Shown here: piece by piece, positions 7,843 through 16,457 of the stretch
How the letters are laid out: the number at the start of each line of letters is the position of its first letter
Position numbering within the stretch: the stretch's first letter is position 1
Source of the DNA: Chthoniobacterales bacterium
GTDB lineage: Bacteria; Verrucomicrobiota; Verrucomicrobiia; Chthoniobacterales; UBA10450
NCBI GenBank assembly: GCA_003244145.1
Contig: QHBM01000079.1
Coordinates: forward strand, 1 to 35,650
DNA: 35,650 bases
Direction of reading: 5' to 3'
The notes under the pieces: generated by a model
Seen by the model: the letters and a program-made list of their open reading frames with translations, nothing else
Database searches by the model: none
Told to the model about the DNA's origin: nothing
Made by a program: the position numbers and the translations under genes

Positions 7843-8963
7843 GAGGCTGGAGCGAGCGAGTGGTAGAGCCGGGCGTATTCCGCGGCCATTCGCGCGGTGG
7901 AAAAGCGCTTCGCGTTTTCGAGCGCCTTCGCGCTCCAGCGTGCGCGTTCCTCCGGGTCGATCAGGCGAAGGAGGTCCGCGGCGAAACCCGCTTCGTCGTC
8001 AAGAGGATGATTCAGCCCCGCGTCCCCCGCCACTTCCGTCATCGGTTCACGATTGGTGCAAAGGACCGGGCAACCGCAAGCGTGCGCCTCGGCGATGGGC
8101 CAACCAAAGCCCTCGAAGGTCGAGGGAAACAGTAACGCGGTGGCGCAGTTGTAGAGAGCTTCGAGTAATTCACTGCCAGGATCGGGGATCTCCACGATCC
8201 GATCCGAGAGGCCGAGATCGTGGCCTAACGAACGAAGCGACGGCGAGAGAGCATCGCCCGCAAAAACGAGCGACCCGTTCCATTGATCTTTGGCGCGGGC
8301 GAATATGCGCATGACGCCTTCCCGATTCTTCCGGCGCAAGTTCGAGCCGACATGGAGAACAAAAGAGCCGGCTCCGAGAGCGGAGAACTTTGCCAGCCGC
8401 GCCCGAGCTTCTTCCGGCGCCAGCTTCCGGTATGGATAGCTCAAGCCCAGAGTAATCAGTTCTAGCGTGGGTTTCCCATTCTGGCGCGGCACCAAACGGC
8501 GCGCGTCTTCCATGGTGGCGCGGGAAACGCAAGCAATGGCGTCGGCCTGTTCGAGACCAGAGACGATCCAGCGCTGAAGAATTTTCCCGGTGAAACTCGC
8601 CGGGGTATCGGTTTCTTCCCCAAGCCCACCCCGGACCGCGAGCAGATCGTGGCAAGTCACGACCACGGGCGTTCCGCGAATGCTCTTCGCATACATGGCG
8701 TTGGAGTGATCGCAGATATGAACCACGGCGGGGCGTTCGCGCATTTTTTTCCGGAGCCGCCGCCGGAAGAGAACAAATTTGTCGATGTAGGCGAGCCACT
8801 TCGCGATAAAATTTCCCGCGTAGCGGAATCGCCCAAAAAAAGGCTCTGGCTGGATTAACTCCACCGCCAGGCCGCTCGCGCTCAATCCATTCAACATCAT
8901 CGATGCGAATCGCTGCATGCTTTGCTGGCGATCGAGCGGGTAATTACCGATCAACAAAATCAT
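7839..8963 (-). CDS. Glycosyltransferase family 4
   Basis: A 374-residue GT-B glycosyltransferase beginning MILLIGNYPLDRQQSM. The acceptor half has VVTCHDLLAVRGG near 101-113; the donor half begins SFVLHVGSNLRRKNREG (200-216) and has the EX7E pair Glu284/Glu292 in EGFGWPIAE, followed by ACGCPVLCTN. The frame runs 62 codons further upstream, but that stretch copies the 3' end of the Wzy-like gene in another frame and is rich in Arg and Pro, so the ATG at 8963 is preferred (20-base overlap). The VGSNLRRKN type resembles mannosyltransferase-like GT4 proteins; the sugar is not determined. Confidence 0.9.
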   Translation of the reverse strand: MILLIGNYPLDRQQSMQRFASMMLNGLSASGLAVELIQPEPFFGRFRYAGNFIAKWLAYIDKFVLFRRRLRKKMRERPAVVHICDHSNAMYAKSIRGTPVVVTCHDLLAVRGGLGEETDTPASFTGKILQRWIVSGLEQADAIACVSRATMEDARRLVPRQNGKPTLELITLGLSYPYRKLAPEEARARLAKFSALGAGSFVLHVGSNLRRKNREGVMRIFARAKDQWNGSLVFAGDALSPSLRSLGHDLGLSDRIVEIPDPGSELLEALYNCATALLFPSTFEGFGWPIAEAHACGCPVLCTNREPMTEVAGDAGLNHPLDDEAGFAADLLRLIDPEERARWSAKALENAKRFSTARMAAEYARLYHSLAPAS

Positions 8964-9081
8964 CGGGATGACGCGGCGCCGCGGGAACGCTATGCAAACC
9001 CGCCGCGTAACGAGAACGCCGCGCCAGGCGCGGAAGCGCCGGGGCACTCGGCACCTGGGATCCGGATTTCGGCGAAGTTCG
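8944..9081. repeat. GC-rich tract coding the Wzy-like protein tail, possibly repeat-derived
   Basis: The last 45 codons of the Wzy-like gene change abruptly from membrane protein to an Arg/Ala/Pro-rich tail (for example LARRSRYAAGLHSVPAAPR). The DNA is very GC-rich and contains short near-repeats such as GCGCCAGGCGCGG and GAAGCGCCGG. I suspect a dispersed repeat captured as coding sequence, but no second copy is present in the window. Confidence 0.25.
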
Positions 9082-10374
9082 AATATTTCCCGCGGCCAGG
9101 CAAAGGCCGCAGACAAAGGTGGCAAATCCCAAATTAGTGGGCTGACCAAATTGTCCGGTTAAAAGAGAGATGAATCCCGCGGCATACAACATGAGGGGAA
9201 GAATTTCGCCTTGCTTAAGCTGTCTTAAACTGAAGAGGCCGAAATTGAGGGTGAGCAAGGTCCGCCAGGCCAGAAAGGCGAGGCCGAGAATCGGGCCGCT
9301 CTCCAAAATGACTCGCCCCCATTCGCCCTCGGTCAAAAGGTAGACCGCGCGGCCGGTGAGGAATTTCGCGCCGCCATTAGTCCCGATGCCAAGCCCGTAA
9401 CCTCCGATTGGCGCCTGGCTCATAAACAAGATTCCCTCGGTGAAACCGCCGAACGTCCGCTCCAGCAGGCCGCCGGCGATCGTTTTTTCCTCCGCCTCGG
9501 CCACAGCCGTGAAACGATCGGAAAGAACCTGGATGCCTTCCTTGAAAACAGGCAGCTGAGTGGCCACGAGCAGGACTACCACGACGATGAGAAGATTTCG
9601 TCCGAATTGATTAATCGCACTGGGACGATAAACGATGATGGCCAAGAGAGAGGAAAGAACTACCAGGACCGCCAGGAGCACGGAACGACTGCCCGAAACG
9701 CCAATCGTCACGACCAACGCGAGACCGGCACTATAGAGAAGCCAGGTCCGATACACTCCCCGCGACAGGGAGGCGTAAAGCAAGTAGGCCGCGGAAAGCG
9801 CCGCATAATAAATGACGCCGGAGACAAAGGAAAAGGTGCCGGGCGGCCGTATTTTTCCGCCACCTGCCGTGATCTGTTGCGTTTCACCAAGTCCAGCAGT
9901 GCGGTTGATGAAAGCATCCGGCGCGGCGTTAAACTGGAGCGCCAGGAGCACGCACATCGGAATCAACCCGAGCAAAACCCACCAGCCGAGTTTCTTCACA
10001 TCTTCCTGATCGAGCGCTTTGCCGATGACGAAAATGAGCGGCAGATGGAGGAAGTTGGATCGAAACCCAAACCCCGTGATCAGGATGAGCGGTTCGATGG
10101 AAAGGTAGGGCTCGAGAACGATGAGAGAAACCAGCCAGGATAGCATCGCGATGATGCCCAACGAAAGGATCCAGTTGTTTCGCGGGAAGACCTTCGCCTT
10201 GATCGCCATCGCATAAATGGCGAGCACCACCGGATCGCGGATGACCAGAAGGATGTCCGAGTATTGCGGCAGGATCCATTTCCGGAATGTGCCCTCGAAA
10301 ATGAGCAGCCAAAAATAGAGCCAGATCAGCCGCTTGAGGTAGATGATCGGGCGTTCGTCAGTTCGCGATTGCAT
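8944..10374 (-). CDS. Wzy/O-antigen-ligase-like polytopic membrane protein
   Basis: A 476-residue integral membrane protein with many hydrophobic segments, roughly 10 or more (for example 14-30, 40-57, 66-85, 130-147, 181-200, 207-260, 265-285, 385-430). One large extracytoplasmic-type loop (about 290-370) holds the conserved-looking GGYGLGIGTNGG. This topology and position fit the polymerase that joins lipid-linked repeat units in the periplasm, or a ligase of the same superfamily; the two cannot be separated by eye. FEGTFRKWILP near 27-37 recurs, as I recall it, in verrucomicrobial members. It overlaps the GT4 genes on both sides. Residues from about 432 form a basic, Ala/Pro/Arg-rich soluble tail unlike the rest. 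Confidence 0.8.
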   Translation of the reverse strand: MQSRTDERPIIYLKRLIWLYFWLLIFEGTFRKWILPQYSDILLVIRDPVVLAIYAMAIKAKVFPRNNWILSLGIIAMLSWLVSLIVLEPYLSIEPLILITGFGFRSNFLHLPLIFVIGKALDQEDVKKLGWWVLLGLIPMCVLLALQFNAAPDAFINRTAGLGETQQITAGGGKIRPPGTFSFVSGVIYYAALSAAYLLYASLSRGVYRTWLLYSAGLALVVTIGVSGSRSVLLAVLVVLSSLLAIIVYRPSAINQFGRNLLIVVVVLLVATQLPVFKEGIQVLSDRFTAVAEAEEKTIAGGLLERTFGGFTEGILFMSQAPIGGYGLGIGTNGGAKFLTGRAVYLLTEGEWGRVILESGPILGLAFLAWRTLLTLNFGLFSLRQLKQGEILPLMLYAAGFISLLTGQFGQPTNLGFATFVCGLCLAAGNIRTSPKSGSQVPSAPALPRLARRSRYAAGLHSVPAAPRHPDDFVDR

Positions 10375-11584
10375 GTAAAATTTTGTCGCCGTAGGCCAGC
10401 CACGTTAGCTCAGCAGCTTTCAGGCGCGCTGCCGAGCCCATTGCCGGTAATTGGGCCCGATTTTGCACAAACCAAGCGATCTTTTCCGCCAGCGCGGCCG
10501 GTGCCCCGACCGGGACAAGAAACCCCGTTTCCCCCTCGACAATCAAGTCTTCTCCGCCGGCGTTCCTGGTCACGATCAAAGGCAGACCGCAGGACATCGC
10601 TTCCTGTTGCACGAGCGCGCGTCCCTCCACGATGGAAGGCAACACCAGAACGTCGCATGAGCGCATGAGTTGGAGCACAGCCACGTGCGCGCGCGGCGGT
10701 TCGTAAACGAAATTCTCGAATTGGCTTCGATAAAACGGCATCGGCAAAATAAGCGAACCCATCACGACCAGCTCGGCCTCTTTCGATCCGACCAACCTCA
10801 TCGCGGCGAAAAGATCGGCCAACCCTTTTCGTTGCGTCAGCGCGCCGGCGAAGAGAAAGCGCAATTTCCCAGTGGTCTCATGGGACCTATAGGACCTGTC
10901 GCTCTGCGGTGAACCGAACGGCGCTACGACGCATGGTTTCGAAAGGCGCGTCTTTTCCGGAAGCGAATCGAGAACGAAGGCGCTGGGACAAATGACAAGG
11001 TCAGCCAGCTCCAGCTCCCGCGTTTTCCGCGCAAGTTTTTCCTCGGAATCGCGGGTGCCGCCGAGAGTAGGCTCCCATTCCGGATAACGCGTCGCTTCCT
11101 TTTGCAAAAGCCGCTGCGCGGTTTCCCAGTAAGCGATCGGCAGATCGTAGATACGCCGAAGACCAAGCTGGCGCGCGGCTTTGAATGTTTGCTCGGCGCA
11201 ATCTTCGTAGGCGTAAACGCCGCGAACCTTGAGGCGCTCATGGTTTTTCCGCAAGTAGCCCGCGGCAAATCGATCGAGTTGTCGCCAAACCTGATCGATG
11301 CTCGCCCAACCTTGTTCATGCCGGAGGAGCGAGCGTTGTCGAAATTTCTCCGCCAGGAGCCGCACCATTCCGCGGACGGGATGAGTCTTAATTTTGTAAT
11401 GCGGAAGGTCGTAAGCGCGGCGGCCCATTTGCGCCCGCAGTCTAGTCGGCAGCATGTTCAGAAGGGGCGAGCTGTCCGACCATCCTACGCTCGTGACAAA
11501 TTTTGCGAGCAGGCTGGCGCGATCGAGCGCGCCCAAAACCGCGCGGACATTCGCGTTGCCAAAAGGATGCGTGACCAGAATCAT
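10358..11584 (-). CDS. Glycosyltransferase family 4 with a repeat-coded linker
   Basis: A 408-residue GT-B enzyme starting MILVTHPFGNANVRAVL. The donor domain begins LRFLFAGALTQRKGLADLF (241-259) and the EX7E pair is Glu320/Glu328 in EGRALVQQE, followed by SCGLPLIVT. The start at 11584 overlaps the previous gene's stop by 4 bases (ATGA); an upstream in-frame extension is discarded because it copies the neighbouring gene in another frame. Odd point: between the two Rossmann domains residues 228-237 (SDRSYRSHET) are coded by a CCTATAGG-centred repeat at 10874-10903, kept in frame. The catalytic parts look intact, so the enzyme is probably active. Confidence 0.9.
   Translation of the reverse strand: MILVTHPFGNANVRAVLGALDRASLLAKFVTSVGWSDSSPLLNMLPTRLRAQMGRRAYDLPHYKIKTHPVRGMVRLLAEKFRQRSLLRHEQGWASIDQVWRQLDRFAAGYLRKNHERLKVRGVYAYEDCAEQTFKAARQLGLRRIYDLPIAYWETAQRLLQKEATRYPEWEPTLGGTRDSEEKLARKTRELELADLVICPSAFVLDSLPEKTRLSKPCVVAPFGSPQSDRSYRSHETTGKLRFLFAGALTQRKGLADLFAAMRLVGSKEAELVVMGSLILPMPFYRSQFENFVYEPPRAHVAVLQLMRSCDVLVLPSIVEGRALVQQEAMSCGLPLIVTRNAGGEDLIVEGETGFLVPVGAPAALAEKIAWFVQNRAQLPAMGSAARLKAAELTWLAYGDKILHAIAN
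10874..10903. repeat. CCTATAGG-centred dispersed-repeat-like insertion within a coding region
   Basis: The stretch has the tandem near-palindromic form GGGACC-TATA-GGACC, with the perfect 8-base palindrome CCTATAGG at its centre. It stands out in base composition from the flanking GT4 gene and codes the low-information peptide SDRSYRSHET. I recall similar 'GGTCCTATAGGTCCCAT' words as dispersed repeats in verrucomicrobial genomes. Confidence 0.55.
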
Positions 11585-12576
11585 CGGCGCGCGTGCTCCA
11601 TGGCGTTGAGGTACAATTGCGCGACATGACGCGGCGCAAATTGCGCCAGGTGCGCGCTCGCATTCTGCCGGAGACGATCGCACTCCCCGGGATTTTCGAG
11701 CAGTCCCCTCAGCGCGTCCACGAGCGCCCGGACGTCGCCGTTTGGGAACGTTACCCCACAAGGACCGATCGCTTCCGCAAGGCCGCCGTCCGCGGAACCA
11801 ACCACCACGCAACCGCAGGCGATCCCCTCCAGTGCGACAATTCCGAACGGTTCCCGCCAGCGCGACGGCACGACAAGGATTTGGTGTTCGTTGAGAAGCT
11901 TCGCGAGTTCCGCGCTGGTTTGATTGCCGATGAATTCGATCTGCGCTTGCATTTTCAAATCAGCCGCCTGGTTTTCGAGGCTCGCGCGCTCCGGGCCGTC
12001 GCCGGCGACGGTCAACCGCGGCTTCGACTCGAGCAATGCCAGTGCTTCGAGAAGAAGATCAGCGCCTTTATCGGAAACCAATCTTCCGATAAAAATCAGT
12101 TCTTTCGTCCGTGCTTCCGGCAACAGCTTCTTGAAGATTTTGTCGTCGTAGGGATTGCCGACCTGGATGGAAGGCACCGGCAATTGCTCGGCGATCGCCC
12201 GGCTGATCGCCAACGATGTCGCGAAGCGCAACACGAATCGTTTCAACCAATGGAGCCAGCCCGTGCTGCCATCGGGATTCGTGATCCAGGTCTGGTGCGC
12301 GATGCAAAGCGGTCGGCGCACAAAAAGCAGCGGCCAGAGAGTGCGCAGCGAAATATTATTTTGCAGGAAAACATCGCTCCATCGCACCTGGCGCAGGAGT
12401 TCCCGCGCTCCGGGGCGGCGAATCACCGGAAACGGGAAATCACCGTCGCCTTTCGTTTGCGTGATCAAGCGCACGTCGTGGCCCAATTGGACAAACTCGC
12501 GCGCGAGCAAATTGGACGCGATCTCGATCCCGCCGGTGCTGGGAAAAAAATGATGCGATCCGAGCAAAATTTTCAC
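11581..12576 (-). CDS. Glycosyltransferase family 4
   Basis: A 331-residue GT-B enzyme, somewhat short for the family. It begins (M/V)KILLGSHHFFPSTGGIE, where the PSTGG loop is the usual GT4 start, has the donor-domain opening ELIFIGRLVSDKGADLLLEAL (159-179), AGDGPER at 191-197, and the EX7E pair Glu242/Glu250 in EPFGIVALE. The GTG at 12576 fits the family; a TTG at 12618 would add 14 residues and overlap the previous gene. It overlaps the next GT4 gene by 4 bases. Sugar specificity is unknown. Confidence 0.88.
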   Translation of the reverse strand: MKILLGSHHFFPSTGGIEIASNLLAREFVQLGHDVRLITQTKGDGDFPFPVIRRPGARELLRQVRWSDVFLQNNISLRTLWPLLFVRRPLCIAHQTWITNPDGSTGWLHWLKRFVLRFATSLAISRAIAEQLPVPSIQVGNPYDDKIFKKLLPEARTKELIFIGRLVSDKGADLLLEALALLESKPRLTVAGDGPERASLENQAADLKMQAQIEFIGNQTSAELAKLLNEHQILVVPSRWREPFGIVALEGIACGCVVVGSADGGLAEAIGPCGVTFPNGDVRALVDALRGLLENPGECDRLRQNASAHLAQFAPRHVAQLYLNAMEHARR

Positions 12577-12592
12577 GGGGCGTAAATCGACT

Positions 12593-13237
12593 TCAAGCGC
12601 GGAGCCAGGCGCCGCCAAATTCTCTTAAGGTGGGTCGCGACCGAATTTTGCCGGATCGCCGTTTCAGGAAAACCCCAAGCTTGTGGTCGATCTCGAGGAG
12701 CCAGAACCGAAACGAAGCCGCGTTTTGCCGGGCGAGGCGATGAGCGAAACGCGACGTGGCCGGGACCTCCAAATCATCCAGCACAATCACCGCGCCGGCC
12801 GGCGCGTGGTCCATGGCCAGATAAAGCGCATGCTCGCGCTTGGCCGGGTTCGGCGGACTATCGACCAGGATCAGCCGGGCGTGCTGCAGACGTTCGAGAG
12901 ATTCCCGCTCCGCTCCGACATTGAACGACTCGATCGGCCGGCAACGATTCCAACAACGAGTCAGGGGAACGACCGCTGAAAAATCCTTCTCGCGTTTGGC
13001 GATCGCCTCCTCGAGCTGCTCCGTCCGGCTGAGCCAATCGGCGGAGTCTTCGATGCTGGCCGTGGCGGCGGTAGCGCGGCGGAGCGCATGAGTCGAGCGG
13101 CCGGATCCGAATTCAAACGCACTGCTGCCTTCAGGCAAGAGGGCCGCGGCCTTTTCCAGAAACCGACAGCTCGCGAGAGGAAGAATCCAGGCGGGAACTT
13201 CGACGCCGGGCTCGCTCCTGGCATGGTATTTTTGCAC
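12593..13237 (-). CDS. Methyltransferase-fold protein in the EPS locus
   Basis: About 214 residues with a class I SAM-methyltransferase-like pattern: FEFGSGRSTHAL (41-52) as motif I, an acidic post-II strand at TASIEDS, LILVDSPPN near 141-149 and GAVIVLDDLEV near 168-178. It resembles small methyltransferases found in glycan loci, but the substrate is unknown and a non-catalytic role cannot be excluded. The start is uncertain: GTG at 13237 is the first accepted start, yet the frame stays open another 20-odd codons upstream with a plausible hydrophilic heptad-like sequence (ASLESQLEQL) and an AAGGAG-type motif before it, without an ATG, GTG or TTG. A start at CTG or a less usual codon, coupled to the preceding GT2 gene, is possible. 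Confidence 0.65.
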   Translation of the reverse strand: MQKYHARSEPGVEVPAWILPLASCRFLEKAAALLPEGSSAFEFGSGRSTHALRRATAATASIEDSADWLSRTEQLEEAIAKREKDFSAVVPLTRCWNRCRPIESFNVGAERESLERLQHARLILVDSPPNPAKREHALYLAMDHAPAGAVIVLDDLEVPATSRFAHRLARQNAASFRFWLLEIDHKLGVFLKRRSGKIRSRPTLREFGGAWLRA

Positions 13238-13289
13238 GAGCTGCTCAAGCTGACTTTCGAGCGAAGCGTTTGCCGCCGTCAGATTGGAC

Positions 13290-14183
13290 TCAGTGATAAC
13301 CTTTCAGAACTCCTTTCAACATTTCGACTCGTGTATGAAGTCTCGGCTCGTTTTTGAACAGAGCAATCACGCCAAACCAGGCCAGCTCCAGGAGGTGCCT
13401 AACGAACAGTAGCGGCCGCAAATAGAAGCGGCTCGACGGATAAAAGCGTTCGTAGAGATGGACCCGCGAACGGTAAAGATCGAGGATCCGGGCCGAGCCG
13501 CCGCCTTTCCCGCCGGCGCCATCGTGTTTCACCTGATAACCAAGATCGGCGCCGACGCGGTAACCGTTCTGGCGCAAACGCAGGCTGAGATCGGTGTCCG
13601 ACTGGCATTGCCAATACCAGCGATCGAACCCGCCGACGGCGTGGAATGCCTCCATGTTCACGAGCGTGCAACTCGAATGCGCGACTTCCACCTCCAGAAT
13701 CCGCTCTCCCGGCCGTGGCGTCGCCGGGCGCTGAAATTTTTCCCACCAGCGCAGGGCCTGGTTGCCCAAGGCAAAAACCCACGGCGGCATCAGCGGCTGT
13801 TCGTAGCCGTTTTGCGAGACGCCCTGGAAGTTGACCTGTCGGAAATTTATCCAGGCCCAATTTCCTTTTTGAAATTCCGCGTACCCACCCGCGAAATCTC
13901 CCGGCTCAAAAAGAATGTCGGCATCGGCCAGCAGCGCGTACTTTGTCCGGACCTGGCGCAGAGCCAGATCGGAAGCTTTGCAAAATCCCTGGGCTTGCTC
14001 GGTCCGGACCACGCGCAACAGCGCGCTCACTGGCGGAACGGCGTAGGGCTTGGTGGATGCGTCATCGACCAGGACGATTTCCTCGGGCGTGCCCAGATTG
14101 GATTCAAAGGATCGCAGCATGTCCGCCGAGAGTTGGTCGTTGTTGTGCGCGGTCGTGGCCAGCGTTAGCTCGTTGAACTTCAT
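13290..14183 (-). CDS. Glycosyltransferase family 2
   Basis: A 297-residue GT-A enzyme. LATTAHNN opens the fold; IVLVDDAST lies at 36-44 and the metal-binding DAD at 87-89 (ALLADADILFEP). The later VAHSSCTLVNMEAFHAVGGFDRWYW followed by SDTDLSLRLRQNGYRV is the rhamnosyl/galactosyl-type GT2 pattern, with the WQCQSDTDL acidic cluster as the likely catalytic base region. The hydrophobic C-terminus near 245-275 may associate with the membrane. It overlaps the previous gene's stop by 4 bases. Confidence 0.9.
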   Translation of the reverse strand: MKFNELTLATTAHNNDQLSADMLRSFESNLGTPEEIVLVDDASTKPYAVPPVSALLRVVRTEQAQGFCKASDLALRQVRTKYALLADADILFEPGDFAGGYAEFQKGNWAWINFRQVNFQGVSQNGYEQPLMPPWVFALGNQALRWWEKFQRPATPRPGERILEVEVAHSSCTLVNMEAFHAVGGFDRWYWQCQSDTDLSLRLRQNGYRVGADLGYQVKHDGAGGKGGGSARILDLYRSRVHLYERFYPSSRFYLRPLLFVRHLLELAWFGVIALFKNEPRLHTRVEMLKGVLKGYH

Positions 14184-15283
14184 TTTGTCAGCGCCTCCGC
14201 GTAAATCCGGGCAATCTGCCGCGAGGCCGCGTGCGCCTGATACCAGGCGTGAATTTTTTGCCGCGTCTCACGCAAGCGATCTGGAGACGGAAAATCAACT
14301 GCGTCCCCAGTTATGAAATACGGGCCCGGCAATGCGTCGCCCTCGATCGCGATCGCTTCTTCGCGATGGGACAGAACCGGGACGACGCCGTGGGCGCAGT
14401 AAGCCGCGAAGGCGCCCGATTTCAAAATCATCCCCGGCCACATCTTACCTGTGCCAAAATAATCGATCCAACCAAATGACGATTTTCTCAACAGTCCCGA
14501 GGCAAGTTCGGCGCTAACTTCCGGATGATAATGGCACGACAATCCGGGAGTGTTGCGACTCAACCTTTCCAGGACCACGCGCGTGGAATTTTCGTCGCGG
14601 CCTCCAATCACGTCGAGGTGGTCCGGAGAAAAATGGTCTGGGATTGAGCGGTGCCTTTGTTCAAACAGCGCCAGGGAACGCGCGATCAGGGCGGTGCCGC
14701 CGCAGATGGCCCATCGTTTCGGCGAAACATCGTCGACACCATTCGGTTCGCCAAAATTCGACATGACGGGAGCGAGATGGACCGGCTTCCGCGGATCGCA
14801 AACGTGGATCGCTTTCTCGATCGCCGAGTTGCTGACGAAACAGGAGGTGGACAGGTCGATCAGATCGCGCGCGATTTTTACCTGGAGCGGGTGAAGCCAG
14901 AACGCGCTCTTCCAAGGTGGCCCGGACGCATACAACTCGTGAAAGGTCGTGAGCCAGCGACCGCGCAACTGACCGCGAAGCTGGCGCGCGAAACTGCGCA
15001 AGTGAAACGGAATGCCGCGCGATTGGTATCCATAATTCGCGTAATGCAAAATGACGTGCTCGCATTTCTCCGCCAGCGCTTCGATGGAACATTCGTCCAG
15101 GCTGGAGATCACGGAGAAGCCGTCCTTGTTGTTGATAGATGCTCCCCGGGCGACGGCAAACAGGGTCGTTAGGCCGTGATCGGCCGCCAACGCCTTCGCG
15201 AGATTGAGCGCGTAATCGCCGACCCCGTCGAGCGTGCCCGGCAGATAGGGCACAATCTGCAGAACTGTCTTAGGCGTGGGCAT
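14180..15283 (-). CDS. Glycosyltransferase-like protein, divergent GT4 type
   Basis: A 367-residue protein beginning MPTPKTVLQIVPYLPGTLDGVGDYALNLAKAL, a typical GT-B N-terminus with a DGVGDY loop. The C-terminal half has a GT-B-like ICGGTALIARSLALFEQRH, but the usual EX7E motif is not evident; the corresponding region reads GWIDYFGTGKMWPGMILKSGAFAAYCAHGVVPV across the expected site. It is therefore either a divergent transferase with different catalytic residues or a non-catalytic partner. The ATG at 15283 overlaps the upstream GT4 gene by 14 bases; an in-frame extension of 18 codons upstream is less likely. Confidence 0.75.
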   Translation of the reverse strand: MPTPKTVLQIVPYLPGTLDGVGDYALNLAKALAADHGLTTLFAVARGASINNKDGFSVISSLDECSIEALAEKCEHVILHYANYGYQSRGIPFHLRSFARQLRGQLRGRWLTTFHELYASGPPWKSAFWLHPLQVKIARDLIDLSTSCFVSNSAIEKAIHVCDPRKPVHLAPVMSNFGEPNGVDDVSPKRWAICGGTALIARSLALFEQRHRSIPDHFSPDHLDVIGGRDENSTRVVLERLSRNTPGLSCHYHPEVSAELASGLLRKSSFGWIDYFGTGKMWPGMILKSGAFAAYCAHGVVPVLSHREEAIAIEGDALPGPYFITGDAVDFPSPDRLRETRQKIHAWYQAHAASRQIARIYAEALTK

Positions 15284-16457
15284 GCGAGGCGAGATCGTGA
15301 ATTCGCTTCCGATATTCTGCCGCGGTATCGCGAGCAATCGCAGGCCAGGAAAATTTCTCCGCGGTCTTCGCGCTGCGGTCGCTCAGTTCCTGGTAGCCTG
15401 CAAAATCGCCCCGCAGGATTTCGATCAGCGCGTCACTGAATCGAACGACGTCGCCAGCCGGCATGAGCAATTCAGGCAGGCTCTCCCGCAAAATATCGCG
15501 CGGACCCGGCGCGTCGTATGCCACCGTCGGCAGGCCGGCCGCGAGTTGTTCGACCACGGCCATGCCGAAACCTTCCACGTAACTAGGGAACGCGGCCACC
15601 GTGCAATCGGAAATAAGTTGTGGAAGTTCATCCGGCTGGAATTGCGGAACCAGCCCAACGTAATCGACCGGCTCGAGATCCAGATCGTTCCAGACATGGC
15701 GATTTTCGATCATCGTTCCCAAGAAGAGAAAGCAGGCGTCGGGCACTTTCTCGCGAACTCGCCGGATAATTTGTCCCCAGTCCCTGGCTCCTTTGCGCAC
15801 GCTCCACATCCCGACGAAGGCCACTTTTTTCTTCTGCCAACGAGCATCGGCGGAAGCGGCCGCGTCCGAGAGAGCCTGGCGTCGTGCCGGCGTCAAACCA
15901 TACGGCTCGACCGCCACCGGGGTCGCCGATCGAATTTCATCGCGAACGCAAATTAGCTCATCGGAGTTCGGCAAATTCAAAAAATCGCAATGCGCGATCG
16001 ATGCCCGAGACGCGGCCCGGACGCGTTTGTTGAAGACCCCATAGAACAGGCGGCCGATGAGTTTCCCTTTCGACGCCGGCGGCCAGCGCTTCGCGGCGAC
16101 CCGTTCGAACTTTTCGTAAAGGTGATAGAGCCCGACGGAGCGGGCGACGAGCAAGCCGCGGAATTGAAGCGAATTTTTCGAAAACGGGAGCGTGCCGACC
16201 AGGGCATCGATGACATCGAAGCGCTCCGCGTTGCGACGGACAAAACGCGCCGCGCGAAACGGAAAGAGGAGAAAGCGAAAGGCGGAACGCGCGGGAGATG
16301 CGTCCGGTTTCGCAAAGGCATCGGTGAGGCAGAATTTTTCGACGACGTGCCCGGCTCTGGTCCATTCCTCGGCCAGCTCGATCCACACCCGCGCCGCGCC
16401 GAGGCGCGGATCCCAGGGCAGATTCACCACAGCAAGAATGCGCAGCGGTTTATCCAT
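15270..16457 (-). CDS. Glycosyltransferase family 4
   Basis: A 395-residue GT-B enzyme starting MDKPLRILAVVNLPWDPRLGAAR. The donor domain begins KVAFVGMWSVRKGARDW (211-227), and the EX7E pair is Glu295/Glu303 in EGFGMAVVE, followed by LAAGLPTVAYDAPGPRDIL. VFVG-MWSVRKG and PGPRDIL are seen in EPS-locus GT4 proteins. The ATG shares one base with the stop of the upstream gene (TGATG), so re-initiation is likely. Confidence 0.9.
   Translation of the reverse strand: MDKPLRILAVVNLPWDPRLGAARVWIELAEEWTRAGHVVEKFCLTDAFAKPDASPARSAFRFLLFPFRAARFVRRNAERFDVIDALVGTLPFSKNSLQFRGLLVARSVGLYHLYEKFERVAAKRWPPASKGKLIGRLFYGVFNKRVRAASRASIAHCDFLNLPNSDELICVRDEIRSATPVAVEPYGLTPARRQALSDAAASADARWQKKKVAFVGMWSVRKGARDWGQIIRRVREKVPDACFLFLGTMIENRHVWNDLDLEPVDYVGLVPQFQPDELPQLISDCTVAAFPSYVEGFGMAVVEQLAAGLPTVAYDAPGPRDILRESLPELLMPAGDVVRFSDALIEILRGDFAGYQELSDRSAKTAEKFSWPAIARDTAAEYRKRIHDLASHAHA

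Noticed and set aside
8964-9149. A 62-codon N-terminal extension of the GT4 gene that ends at 7839.
   Set aside because: Arg/Pro-rich, unlike any GT4 start, and overlapping the end of the Wzy-like gene in another frame. The ATG at 8963 gives a typical start.
11585-11812. A 76-codon N-terminal extension of the GT4 gene that ends at 10358.
   Set aside because: It lies wholly within the preceding GT4 gene and has composition typical of a shadow frame; the ATGA overlap at 11581-11584 is the usual operon junction.
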